From the NCBI GenBank assembly GCA_963971305.1, contig OZ020306.1, forward strand, positions 69,599,022-69,663,021: a stretch of 64,000 nt of DNA, written 5' to 3'. Below, piece after piece: positions 33,300-44,333 of this stretch (position 1 is the stretch's first letter; each line of letters opens with the position of its first letter). This DNA is from Arcuatula senhousia (Eukaryota; Mollusca; Bivalvia; Mytilida; Mytilidae). The notes beneath the pieces were generated by a model. It had not been told where the DNA came from. It made no database searches and saw nothing but the letters and a program-made list of their open reading frames with translations. Both the position numbers and the translations under genes were made by a program.

Positions 33300-35205
33300 C
33301 ACATGTTGTCTTTATTAAATAAACTTTATTGATGAAATTACACCCGTAAGGGTCAAATCAACATACATTGTAGACATTGAATACTAAACAAAACAACATA
33401 TCATACAATAGCGTAACATAAAACATAATTAGACAGCAAATTAAAAAAACAAAAACAAACAAACAAACTAACACACACACATGTTATGAACCTGTCTGAC
33501 AAGGATCTGAAGCCCTGAGTTCTATAGACTGTTTAATGAAGCCTCCAATATGACAAACAAGTTCGAGGTTTGGGTTTAAAATGATCAGCAGTTTATTTAA
33601 TGTATCGAGACATTCAAATGTAGACAGTTTATCATTTAGAACTTTTAAAAAATCTGAGCGAATGGCTGAATTTATTTCACATTCAAAAAAGAAATGTTGC
33701 TCATCATCCAAACTTTTACACTTTTTGCAGAGTCTTTGCTCTCGAGGTATTTTCATATATCTGCCAACTTCTATACCTAAAGAATGATCACTAAGTCGAA
33801 ATTTGGAAATCAATCTTCTATAATTAAAATTATTATGTTTTAAGTAATTATCGGAATTAAAACTGTGTTTAATCTTTCCGTAAAGATAAAGTTTCGATGA
33901 AGTATCTAGTTTGGATATTTTATCTAGGGTAAGCTTTTCATAAGTATCTTCTACTAACTTCTTTGCATGACTTTTAAATGTAAGTGTAGTAGAATTAAGG
34001 TCTTCAACATTTAAATTTACATCTTTCGATACTCTGTCTACGTAAGAATACCACGAATAAATACCTTCATTGTGCAGCGTTTTATTAACTTTAAGAGATT
34101 CAGTCACAAGAGGGTTTACATTATTAGAACTAATCCTATGTAGATAAACTAAAGATTGTCGTTTTATAAAAGAATCTAGTGTGAATCTGCATAACTCGCT
34201 TCTTGCACCTATGTTAGAAGCTGTCTTTTTCAAACCTAGAACAGCTTTACAAAATTTTGAGTGAATTTTTTCAAAAGAATATTTTTCGCTCAGTGACAGG
34301 ACATCACAGAGTGAATTGTTAGCTTCTGCTCTATTGAGCGCCTTAAATGTTGAATTAAAATTATCCATGAACCAAATTTCTGCATTGTATGCTAAAATTG
34401 GTCTGATCAGAATATCAAAAAGCTTACATGATAAGCTAGTAGGTACAAAGTTAAAATTTGACATATACTTTCTAAGTAAAAATAACACTTTTGAACCTTT
34501 TTGAGAGAGTTCTTCTGATGTTCTTGTAAAACTTCCCTTAGCGTTTATAATATTTCCAAGGAACTTAAAGTCCTTTACTTCTGATAAAATATTCCTGTTA
34601 TAAGAAAATGGAGTTGATTCTGCATTTCCATTTTGAAATATCATAATTTTAGTTTTGCTAGTGTTGACAGTTAATTGCCATTTACTGCAATATTGTCGAA
34701 GTTTATGTAGGGCATTCTGTAGGCCTTGAGGTGTCTCGGATAATATAACCAAGTCATCTGCGTAGCTAAGAGTTTGAATTTTTGATTTTTCAAGGCATGG
34801 GGGATTACAAGTTGTATCAAAAATTGTATACAAATCATTAATGAAACAGTTAAATAAAGTAGGGCTAAGACTATCTCCTTGTCGGACCCCTCTGTGTGTA
34901 GGAAAAAAGTAGAATGTTGGTTTCCATTTTTAAGTGCAGACTGAGTCAAACTGTACATATTTTTTATGGTTTTGTACAATTTTTCACCTATGTTTTCATT
35001 TATTAATTTATATAATAGACCATTGTGCCAAACAGAATCAAAAGCGGCTTTTAAATCCACAAAACAAGCAAATATTTTTTGTTTTTGCTTCTTTAAATAT
35101 TTTGTGACTAAAGTTTTAAGAACAAAAATACTGTCTGACGTTCTATGGCTAGAACGAAATCCAAACTGATAACAAGGTATAATTGAAACTGGATGCAGTT
35201 TCGAA
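33300..35205 (-). mobile_element. LINE-3 (this window), 3' portion
   Basis: Minus-strand 3' UTR (about 33300-33483) precedes a reverse transcriptase reading. The element is cut at 35205 by a 5.27 kb insertion and resumes at 40474. Removing the insert joins K-L-S-N-Y to S-K-L-H-P in frame (codon TA|T), which establishes that the two parts are one element. It is 5'-truncated near 40935 and lacks endonuclease. Confidence 0.85.
33484..35205 (-). pseudogene. LINE-3 reverse transcriptase and C-terminal domain, one frameshift
   Basis: The upstream frame gives CYQFGFRSSHRTSDSIF and CFVDLKAAFDSVWHNGLLYK. The downstream 449-residue frame has SYADDLVILSE (YADD at residues 24-27), KTKIMIFQNGN, KFLGNIINAKG, and a C-terminal RLCKKCK with QHFFFECE knuckle. 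The two frames are offset by one base at about 34915-34935. Past that point the correct reading is RGVRQGDSLSPTLFNCF, the usual motif before YADD. Domain order matches LINE-1, but the sequences are well diverged, so it is a different family of the same broad group. Confidence 0.85.
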
Positions 35206-35264
35206 TGTCTCCCAAACGAAGTCCCATTAATCACATGGGAAAAATTTGTGAGGGTGCTTACCTA

Positions 35265-35475
35265 TAAATACAAGTTTTACAGAAGTCCAAAGGGTAAGCA
35301 AAATCCTGAAAATGTCTTTAAATGCATTTTTAGAACCTCATGGGAAAATTTGGGCAGGGGTTCCCCTGTAAATCAAAGTTTTACAGAAATCCCACTAGTA
35401 AGCAAAATCCTGGAAATGCCTTTAAATGCATTTTTAGAACCTCATGGAAAAATTTGGGCAGGGGTTCCCCTAATA
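35265..35475. repeat. Two tandem units of about 104 bp
   Basis: gcaaaatcctgaaaatgtct and its neighbour tttaaatgcatttttagaac recur at 35298 and 35402 with few changes. Each copy ends in gggcaggggttccccta-like sequence. Confidence 0.75.
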
Positions 35476-35925
35476 ACTCAAGTTGTTTAGTAATCTATCA
35501 TTTGAGGGGTGGGGCATGACCCCCCCTCAGACGCCCCTATGGTACCAAATAATTCATCTAATCATTAAGTGTAATAATATATGTGGTTATATGGTGGGGA
35601 TCTATACTAATTTCAGAATATTTAGCATTTTTTCATTTGAGGGGTGTGGGGCATGACCCCCCTCAGACCCCCTTTGGTACCAAATGATTTGTCTTATCAT
35701 AAGGAGTAATAATATATATGGTTATAGGGTGGGGATCTCAATGGTTTTCAGAATATTTAGTATTTTGTCATTTGAGGGGGGTGGGGCATGACCCCCCTCA
35801 GACCCCCCATGGTACCAAATGATTTGTCTTATCATAAGGAGTAATAATATATGTGGTTATAGGGTGGGGATCTCAATGGTTTTCAGAATATTTAGTATTT
35901 TGTCATTTGAGGGGGTGGATTCCGT
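35476..35925. repeat. 135 bp tandem repeat, three to four units
   Basis: ggtaccaaat starts at 35541, 35676 and 35811. Each unit contains ggggcatgacccccc, taataatatatgtggttata and ttcagaatatttag. The 135 bp spacing is exact. Confidence 0.85.
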
Positions 35926-36059
35926 CTATCGGTTTCTGAGAAACGCCGCAGACAAGTGTTCGAAAAAACGCGCCCGGAAAGAAGAAAAAAAATAATAATA
36001 ATAAGAATAACAAGTGCTGATTGTGATTGCAAGCAAGTCACAAAAAATCCCCTCCCGTG

Positions 36060-36390
36060 CCCACTTTTGTCACAATTTTGTTCAGCTTTTCGGACTTCGG
36101 CGGCCATCTTGGATTTGTTCGAAAATGTCACCATGTTGTTCGTAATATCATTATTCACCTATATGCCAATTTTCGTTTAAATTGGACAACTTTTTAAATT
36201 TCGCACTTTGGCGGCCATTTTGAATATGACGGCCATCTTGGAATTGTTTGAAAATGTCGCCATGTTGTTCGTAATATCAATATTGACCTAAATGCCAATT
36301 TTCGTTGAAATGGGACAATTTTTCAATTTTCGCACTTTGGCGGCCATTTTGAATATGGCGGCCATCTTGGATTTTTCGGAAAATGGTCGC
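36060..36390. repeat. cggccatttt tandem units
   Basis: Units of about 125 bp carry cgcactttggcggccatttt, ggccatcttgg and tgttcgtaatatcaatattg. Confidence 0.7.
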
Positions 36391-36410
36391 ATATTGTTAG
36401 GGACCTTAAT

Positions 36411-36990
36411 ATTGACCTATATACCTATTTTGGTTCATATCCATATTTTTTGTGATTTTTTATGATTTATTTTGTATTTTTTTCAAATTCAAAATGGCCG
36501 CCAATCCAAGATGGCCGCCATTTTCAAAATTTCGAAATCGGAAAGACCATCTCCTAGTGGTGACCTATTTTTCTGGTAAGTTTCATTGACCTATGTCTTT
36601 TCGTCTTCGAGAAATCCTACGGACAAAGTTCGGTCCGGAAGAAGAAGAAGAAGAAGAAGAAGAAGAATAATAATAAAAATAAGAAACGGTGCAAAAACAA
36701 TAAATCCCCGACACTTCGTGGTCGAATATTGACCTATATACCTATTTTGGTTCATATCCATATTTTTTGTGATTTTTTATGATTTATTTTGTATTTTTTT
36801 CAAATTCAAAATGGCCGCCAATCCAAGATGGCCGCCATTTTCAAAATTTCGAAATCGGAAAGACCATCTCCTAGTGGTGACCTATTTTTCTGGTAAGTTT
36901 CATTGACCTATGTCTTTTCGTCTTCGAGAAATCCTACGGACAAAGTTCGGTCCGGAAGAAGAAGAAGAAGAAGAAGAAGAAGAAGAATAA
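36411..36990. repeat. Near-identical 260 bp direct duplication, each ending in GAA repeats
   Basis: The block starting attgacctatatacctatttt at 36411 recurs at 36728, collinear through atggccgccaatccaagatg and to a gaa-trinucleotide run. A truncated hairpin module (tccccgacacttcgtggtcg, about 36706-36725) separates the copies. Confidence 0.85.
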
Positions 36991-37329
36991 AAACTAGTTC
37001 TAATTGTGATCGCAAGCGAGTCACATACATGTCCCCTCACGTACCCCTCTTTGACAATATTTCTGGCTTTTGTGGGAACCCTGTTTAAGCAATGACGTCC
37101 TTATCATTCCATTGAAGCACCCTTTTTACAAGCATTGGTAGCGTACTTGTAAACTATTGTAGTGACTAGCGAGCATAACTACCGCTCTCGTCCTCTACAA
37201 TGGAGCCACTCTTCAATGAAATGCTAAAAACGTTACGGAGAAGCTTTTGGTTGACATCCATATGAGATATTATTCTCCCTTAATCTCATATAGTCGAGAA
37301 GAATCACACAGTCGCATCCAAAAGCTGTT

Positions 37330-39397
37330 GCATCGGACCATAAACAAAATTTAATGCTAAAAATGAACACCCCATACCATAATTACCCTGTATATTAATT
37401 TTTATTCAAATCGGAGTAAGTTTAATTTTTGCGGGAAACGGCGGCCATTTTGAAAATGGCCGACGATAAAAAAATTTTGATGTCAAAAATCAACTCGCCA
37501 TACCACTATTACCTTATATACCAATTTTCATCAAAAATGGAGTAAGTTTAATTTTTGGCGGGAAATGGCGGCCATTTTGAAAATGGCCGACGAAAAAAAA
37601 ATTTTAATGTAAAAAATCAACTCGCCATACCACTATTACCTTATATATCAATTTTCATAAAAATTGGAGCAAGTTTAAGTTTTGGCGGGAAAATGGCGGC
37701 CATTTCAGCCGCCATTTTAAAAATGGCCGCCAAAATTTTTTTTCGATACCAAAAATGAACTCGGCATACCACTAATACCTTGTAAACCAATTTTCATTAA
37801 GAAATAACAAAGTTAAGAATTTTTACATTACTATTACAAAATATATTGTTCCAAGAAAGATAACTCAATTTGACAAAAAAATTAAATTTCGATTTTTTGC
37901 AAAATTTTGAGAACCGTAAGTCCGATTTTCAAAATTCTTTTTTTAAATGAAAGGTATTAAAAGTCTACACTTACCCTTTAAAGGAATTTTTCCTACCCCT
38001 GCCGGATCAGAAATGCCAGGTAAAAATTCAACTTCGGTTTCGAGGAGCCATTTTGAGGCCCTTTATTGACCAATAAGGGGTCATTCGATTTCGGCGAAAA
38101 ATACAAAAAGCACAATCTCCCATTCCATACTCTTGATTTATGAACTTTCAGCTTCCTACCTTAAAAGATGTCAAAAAAATGAGGTGGACAAGTTCACGAT
38201 CCAGAATACCGAGAAAAATAATAATAACTAGTTCTAATTGTGATCGCAAGCGAGTCACATATATGTCCCCTCACGTACCCCTCTTTGTCAATATGTCTCT
38301 TGGCATTTGAGATCACTTCATATACCCAATATTCATCAAAATAGGAGTAAGTTTAATTTTGGCGGGAAACGGCGGCCATTTTCAAAATGGCCGACTACAA
38401 ATAAAATTCAATGTAAAAAATGAAATCGCCATACCACTATTACCTTATATACCAGTTTTCATAAAAATCAGAGTAACTTTTATTTTGGCGGGAAACAGCG
38501 GCCATTTTGAAAATGGCTGACGAAAAAAAAATTTGGTGTAAAAAATCAACTCGCAATACCACTATTACCTTGAATGCAAATTTTCATCGAAATCTGAGTA
38601 ACTTTAATTTTAGTGGGAAACGGCGGCCATTTTGAAAATGGCCGACGATGAAAAAATTTTTAATGTCAAAAATCAACTCACCATACCACTATTACCTTAT
38701 ATACCAATTTTCATCAAAATCGGAGTTACTTTAAATTTTGGCGGGAAACGGCAGCCATTTTGAAAATGGCCGACGATAAAAAAATTTTGATGTCAAAAAT
38801 CAAATCGGCATACCACTGTTACCTTATATACCAATTTTCATCAAAATCGGAGTAACTTTAAATTTTGGCGGGAAAATGGCGGCCATCTTAGCCGCCATTT
38901 TGGAAATGGCCGCCAAAAAAAATTTTCGATACCAAAAATGAACTCGGCATACCACTATCACCTTGTAAAACAATTTTCATTAAAAAATGACAAAATTGAG
39001 AATTTTTACATTACTATTACAAAATACAAAATACAAAGAAAGATAACTCAATCTTACCAAAAAAATAAATTTCGATTTTTTGCAAAATTTTGAAAACGGT
39101 AAGTCCGATTTTCAAAATTTTTTTTTAAATGAAAGGTATTAAATATCCGCACTTACCCTATAAAGAAATTTTTCCTAACCCTGCCGGATCAGAAATGCCA
39201 GGTAAAGTTCAACTTCGGTTTCGATGAGCCATTTTGAGGCCCTTTTTTGACCTATAAGGAGTTGTTCGATTTCGGCAAAAAATACAAAAAGCACAATCTC
39301 CCATTCCATACTCTTGATATATGAAGATTCAGCTTCCTACCTTAAAAGATGTGGAAAAAATGAGGTGGACAAGTTCACGGTCCAGAATACCGAGAAA

Positions 39398-39430
<33 letters not shown>

Positions 39431-40210
39431 TAGTTCTAATTGTGATCGCAAGCGAGTCACAAAAATGTCCCCTCACGTACCCCTCTTTGTCAATGTCTCT
39501 TGGCATTTGAGATAACTTAATTTATCCGATTTTCATCAAAATAGGAGTAAGTTTAATTTTGGCGGGAAACGGCGGCCATTTTTAAAATGGCCGACAATAA
39601 AAATATTTCGATGTCAAAAATCAACTCACCATATTACATATATTACCTTATATACCAATTTTCGTTAAAATCTGAGTAAATTTAATTTTGGCGGGAAACG
39701 GCGGCCATTTTGAAAATGGCCGCCAAAAAAAAGTTTTTGATTCCAAAATTGAACTCGGCATACCACTATTACCTTGTAAACCAATTTTCATTAAGAAATA
39801 ACAAAGTTGAGAATTTTTTTCATTAATATCATAAAATATATGGTACAAAGAAAGATAACTCAATCTTACAAAAAAAATAATTTTCGATTTTTTGCAAAAT
39901 TTTGAAAACGGTAAGTCCGATTTTCAAAATTTTTTTTTTAAATGAAAGGTATTGTATATCCGCACTTAACCTATAAGGGAATTTTTCCTACCCCTGCCGG
40001 ATCAGAAATGCCAGGAAAAATTCAACTTCGGTTTCGAGGAGCCATTTTGAGGCCCTTTTTTTACCTATATGGGGTCGTTCGATTTCGGCGAAAAATACAA
40101 AAAGCACAATCTCCCATTCCATACTCTTGATTTATGAATTTTCAGCTTCCTACCTTAAAAGATGTCGAAAAAATGAGGTGGACAAGTTCACGATCCAGAA
40201 TACCGAGAAA

Positions 40211-40235
<25 letters not shown>
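37330..40235. repeat. Higher-order repeat of about 1.2 kb with inner cggccattttgaaaatggcc units
   Basis: The anchor ctagttctaattgtgatcgc recurs at 36994, 38228 and 39430 (spacing 1,234 and 1,202). Inside each block lie several units with gcgggaaacggcggccattt and tgaaaatggccgac, followed by a shared end containing ctgccggatcagaaatgcca and ccagaataccgagaaaaata. The ggcggccatttt and aaaatggccgcc phrases are inverse to one another, so each unit can fold. Confidence 0.8.
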
Positions 40236-40239
<4 letters not shown>

Positions 40240-40254
<15 letters not shown>

Positions 40255-40473
40255 GAAACCGAGCAAAAACAATATGTCCCCGACACTTCGTGTTCGGGGA
40301 CATAATAATAATAATAATAAGAAACCGAGCAAAAACAATATGTCCCCGACACTTCGTGTTCGGGGACATAATAAGAAACGGTGCAAAAACAATAAATCCC
40401 CGACACTTCGTGGTCGGGGATTTAATAAGAACAGAGCAAAAACAACATGTCTCCAAACTTCGTTTGGGAGACA
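40240..40473. repeat. Four hairpin modules at the element end
   Basis: Each module reads aataagaaac, then a form of gagcaaaaacaa, then a hairpin whose loop is cacttcgtg or aaacttcgttt. Hairpins lie at 40275-40302, 40341-40368, 40394-40423 and 40448-40473. The first two have stems tgtccccga / tcggggaca, the third uses aaatccccga / tcggggattt, and the fourth tgtctcc / gggagaca. Only the fourth matches the left terminus of the whole insertion. Confidence 0.85.
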
Positions 40474-40940
40474 TAATTAGAGAGTTTATTTTCATAATGT
40501 TTAATTAATCTTTTATTAAGGGCAGAACTGTATAGTTTTGCCAGACAATTTAAAATAGAAATACCTCTATAGTTGGCAATGTTTGTTTTATCTCCCTTCT
40601 TGTGTATAAGTACAATAAAGGCTTTCCTCCATCTAGTTGGATAGATAGACGAAGAAAAAACTAAATTAAAAAGTTTAACAATAGCTTTAAGTGTAGCTAC
40701 ACTACTAAATTTTAAAATTTCATTGCATATCCTGTCAGGACCACAACTTTTCCCCGTTTTTAATTCCTTAATGCACTTTTTTATTTCTGATATAGTAAAA
40801 GCACAATCTGTATCGATATTTTGAATAAGAGTATCTTCGAGTGCTTCAAGTTCATTATTGACTTTATTTTCAAAATTAACATCATATTGTTCTGGCTTTC
40901 CCAGACTCTGAAAATGCTCTTCATAATACTATTAAAAAAA
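40474..40940 (-). pseudogene. LINE-3 reverse transcriptase, N-terminal part
   Basis: Minus-strand reading gives YEEHFQSLGKPEQYDV, EIKKCIKELKTGKSCGPDRI, WRKAFIVLIHKKGDKTNIAN then YRGISILNCLAKLYS, and ends at KLSNY. These are the first reverse transcriptase blocks (GxDxI-type and YRGI). Joined to 35205 they run directly into the rest of LINE-3 in frame. Sequence before YEEHF is not recognised, so the 5' truncation is at about 40935. Confidence 0.85.
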
Positions 40941-42045
40941 AGTCATACAAGTTTCAAACTATTGATAGTTAGTAAATATATTAATATGATTTTTTTTACA
41001 AAAATATAAATTGGGTGAAAAATCAGACAAAACCTAGAATCTTATATTTAGAGTTACAGTTTAATAGATTGCTCCAGATGAACATACATGTACTTAATGA
41101 AGTGAGAGTTATTCTACCCATAGTCGTTTGGGTCTAGGAGTTATTTATTGTGTGTATAAACAAACGTTGATTATCTCTACTATCATAGATGTATACATCT
41201 ATGATACTATTATGTCGTGTATGTATGGCAGTTCTAAAAAGAACAGAGCAAAATTTACCCCCATACTTTCTCAAAGAATTAAATGTTTTACGTTAGATAT
41301 TGTTAATTTTCTTAATCATTTCAGTTTTATCTTGAAATTAAGCACAAATTTACCGTGTAACAATGCTCAAAGACTTTAAACCTAATCATTTTTCCTCCGA
41401 GACGAGCCATAAAACGACAAGGGACGGAAGAAGTTTGAAATTTTAAAGGGAGCCGATAATCTGCCACTTTTACCAAAGGCAATTTTCATTATTTTTATCC
41501 TGTAATGTCTTTTTGTAAACCCTTTGTACACATAACGAGTCCTTATATAGAATATGCGTTTTTGCTGCTATATCTCCTTCCCAAAAATATTTAAAATAAA
41601 TTTCCGCCAAATTATTTTGGATTGTAGTCATTGCCCATCATTCTACTTTGCTGAATCCTCTCGACAACAGTCCAATAAACCTTCTTTCAGTATTTGAAAT
41701 CTATACACATACTTGACGAATTATCAGCCTCTCCAATATTTGTAAATCTATATATGGTTTTATGAGCATCATTATAGCAAAGGAAATAGATGACCCTGGT
41801 TGTTGTTATAGGGTTTGTACTTGCATCAAACCCAGACTGCCACAGCTGCATCTTCCTCGTTTGACCATTGCAATAGGTTTGGAGTAGAGCAACTTCTACA
41901 ATACTTTTTTGTGGTATTTAAATAAATGTCCGATAACAAAACTACTAACACAAGCCTGGTAGTCAGACTTGTCTGGCAAGAATTACCATAAAATTTCTTA
42001 TATTTTTGTCGCTGAAATTTCCGATTGTTAAATTCAAAATTGATG
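40941..42045. other. Non-coding, half MITE and a palindrome
   Basis: About 41127-41150 (gtcgtttgggtctaggag) resembles one end of the aggcgtttggg MITEs. A perfect 24 bp palindrome (tcatagatgtatacatctatga core) lies near 41189-41212. No gene seen. Confidence 0.45.
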
Positions 42046-42069
42046 AAAACACCAGGTTTCTTTCCTTGT

Positions 42070-42690
42070 CATGCACATGGTCGATATGGCTTGTCGTACT
42101 TCCTATGGCTGTCACAAGGTCGGGGTACTAAGTCTGATAAAATGCTTGGGCTTGCATGGCTTGTCGTACTTCCCATGGCTGTCACAAGGTCGGGGTACTG
42201 AGTCTGATAAAGTGCTTGGGCGTGCATGGCTTGTCGTACTTCCTATGGCTGTCACAAGGTCGGGGTGCTTGGGCTTCCACGGCTTGTCTTAATTGCTATG
42301 GCTATCACAAGATCAGGGTACTAAATCTGATAAAGTGTTTGGGCATGCACGGCTTGTCTTAATTGCTATGGCTGTCACAAGGTCGGGGTACTAAGTCTGA
42401 TAAAGTGTTTGGGCGTGCACGGCTTGTCGTACTTCCTATGGCTGTCACAAGGTCGGGTACTAAGTCTGATTAAGTGTTTGGGCGTGCACGGCTTGTCGTA
42501 CTTCCTATGGCTGTCACAAGGTCGGGTACTAAGTCTGATTAAGTGTTTGGGCGTGCACGGCTGGTCGTACTTCCTATGGCTGTCACAAGATCGGGGTACT
42601 AAGTCTGATTAAGTGCTTGGGCATGCACGGCTTGTGGTACTCCCCATGGCTGTCACAAGGTCGGGTACTAAGTCTGATAAAGTGCATCCA
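42070..42690. repeat. 70 bp satellite, array 1, about nine units
   Basis: The unit runs ggcttgtcgtacttcctatg, gctgtcacaaggtcggggta, ctaagtctgataaagtgctt, gggcgtgcac (70 bp). Some units lack a base or a block. The same unit in the same orientation forms array 2 at 50015-51075. Apparent 60-88 residue frames here are by-products of the periodicity. It lies about 1.25 kb past the stop of C1q gene A. Confidence 0.95.
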
Positions 42691-42784
42691 TATGGGTTTT
42701 GGCATGTTATCCTTATCTTGTTCAGGATCAAGTTTTTAAAATTACTTGATGTTTCAAAACTGGAAGTGTGTACTACCTACCTAC

Positions 42785-43290
42785 CTAGTCCTTGTTATGC
42801 CCGGAGGCACATAGGGCAAGGACTAGTGATCTCCAATCTTCTCTGTTCTGTGCCTTTTTCTCTAGTTCACCCCAGCTAGTTCTAAGTTCTTTCATTTCTG
42901 CCTCAATAGTACGTCGCCATGTTATTTTAGGTCTTTCCTGTTTTCGTCTTTCTTCTGGTGTCCACTTTAACGCAGTTTTGGCTAGGTCGTCATTAATTCT
43001 TCTTAATATGTGGCCAATCCATCTCCATCGGTTTTTCTTCAGAAGAGATGTCATGTCTTCTGATCCTGCTTTTTCATGTAGCAGTTAATTGGTAATCTTA
43101 AGAGGCCAAAATATCTTGAGAATCTTTCTAAGGCATCCATTGTGAAAGCTGGAGAGTTTGTTCATGTCTTGTACAGTTATTCTCCAGCATTCTGCTCCAT
43201 ATAATAGAACAGAAAGGACACACTTCGTATGTTTGACAGTAAGAACGTCAAGGTTAAAAATCATTGAAGTTGTATCAAAATACCGGTATG
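42785..43290 (-). pseudogene. RTE-like LINE, C-terminal fragment
   Basis: Minus-strand reading gives SVLLYGAECWRIT, then FHNGCLRKILKIFWP, then, after a frame break near 43080, RWRWIGHILRR, KTALKWTPEERRKQERPKIT, WRRTIEAEM and NREDWRSLVLALC. This order (YGAExW, RxWWIGHxLR, W, GRPxxTWRR, DRxxWR) is the familiar C-terminus of RTE-type non-LTR elements. The rest is missing. It interrupts sequence (tttttaaaattacttgatgt) that is shared with the region downstream of C1q gene B. Confidence 0.85.
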
Positions 43291-43941
43291 CAAGCAAATC
43301 ATTGTCTTTTCTAGTCGCTGATACAACATTATAGCTGGACATTTTTCGGTGTTTTTCGGTCATTGCTCCATCCGAGTCAATGCGCGGTACGAAAAATAAA
43401 TTCATGCGATTATCCAAATTTAAAAAAAAACTGCCTTAACAGAGCCCGATACGAAATGAATGAAGATAAATTTGGGTGTTTTGGAAAGGATAATAATCCG
43501 TAGAACGAATTATAAAGGGAAAATCCGGGATGATTGATTTATTTTAAAAAAATCGAATTGAAGCGAAGTGGGGTTGTGAAAGTAGTTTTTCCCTAGTTTT
43601 TTTTTCGTACCGCACATTGACTCTATCAAACTATTGATAGAAGGGAGTTGTTTTACAACTGAATAAGAATGCTTAAGTGCAATTTAAAATTTCGCGGTCG
43701 CATAACAAAGCAAAAAAATAAGTTTACCGCAAATATTTCCAGGTATAATGTATATATATTATTGACTGTTTTACAACTGAAAATGTGAACTAATTTATAA
43801 AATCATGCTAAAAAGATTGACATGATTATACGAGCACTTTGTTCTTATAATGGCTTATATCGGTCCTTTTCTAAATTTAACAGAATGTTAAAACTAATGT
43901 TACCGTAGTAGTTTACACTTTACTGTTACAGTACTTAAAAG
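43291..43941. other. 3' flank of C1q gene A
   Basis: No gene seen. A possible minus-strand AATAAA lies near 43560, about 380 bp past the stop. Part of the region (about 43770-43800, aaaatgtgaactaa) resembles about 51265-51285 downstream of gene B. Confidence 0.4.
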
Positions 43942-44333
43942 TTATCCTGTCAATTGGAGAAGAGAAATACAAGATCGTTTGTCACCTTGTAACTTAGTAC
44001 TACCGTACAGTTGAACATGAAGTTTGTCATTTGTTTTTAGATTTTCAATAAATATGACAGTGGACGTTTGGTGATACTGTTGAATGGCTGTGTGACCAAA
44101 TCCAATGGCAGCATCATTTTTCATCACATCAAAACGAACATCTCCATATGTGGATATTGTTATATAAACTGATATGTGATATATTCCACCCTTGGCAACT
44201 CGGAAGATCCCCGTCTTGGTGAATTCTGTTATAACGTCATTACTTATACCAGATTTGGTCCGTATGTCATCAAACAATATCTTTTTTCGACCGGAATATG
44301 TCTTAGTAGACCTTACACATCCAGTGAATATCG
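43942..44333 (-). CDS. C1q-domain gene A, exon 3 (C1q head)
   Basis: This 392 nt exon starts after a minus-strand acceptor (tttgtatttcag) in phase 1 and encodes the C-terminal globular head, a trimerising jelly-roll that binds ligands. It reads AIFTGCVRSTKTYSG, ILFDDIRTKSGISND, ITEFTKTGIFRVAKGGIYHI, GDVRFDVMKND, and ends RSCISLLQLTG. These fit the C1q pattern: an IxF strand, then TGxFxxxxxGxYxxS, a central DVxxN strand, a DKLxVQ strand and a terminal SxxxLLxL. The head is about 130 residues, the usual size. The 187-residue intronless frame reaching to 44505 runs into intron and should not be used. Gene B has an exon of identical length and phase. Bivalve C1q-domain proteins act in innate recognition; the ligand of this one is unknown. 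Confidence 0.85.

Larger units (their letters stand above)
35206..40473. mobile_element. 5.27 kb compound Helitron/Helentron-like insertion in LINE-3
   Basis: The first 17 bases (tgtctcccaaacgaagt, 35206-35222) are the inverse of the last 17 (acttcgtttgggagaca, 40457-40473). No target duplication exists: the LINE joins directly between an A and a T. Contents, left to right: two ~104 bp units, three 135 bp units, gcggccatttt units, a duplicated 260 bp block, a ~1.2 kb higher-order repeat and a hairpin array. There is no Rep/helicase or transposase frame. Insertion at A|T without duplication, short inverse ends and a 3' hairpin suggest a non-autonomous Helitron-superfamily element grown by nesting or internal amplification. 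Confidence 0.7.

Noticed and set aside
40127..40508. Poly-asparagine or poly-isoleucine frames of ~120 residues on both strands
   Set aside because: Produced by the aataat trinucleotide tract and hairpin modules.
42071..42879. Plus-strand frames of 67-88 residues in the 70 bp satellite (also 50015-50982)
   Set aside because: Frames follow the satellite period and change reading at each length variant; no domain or start context.
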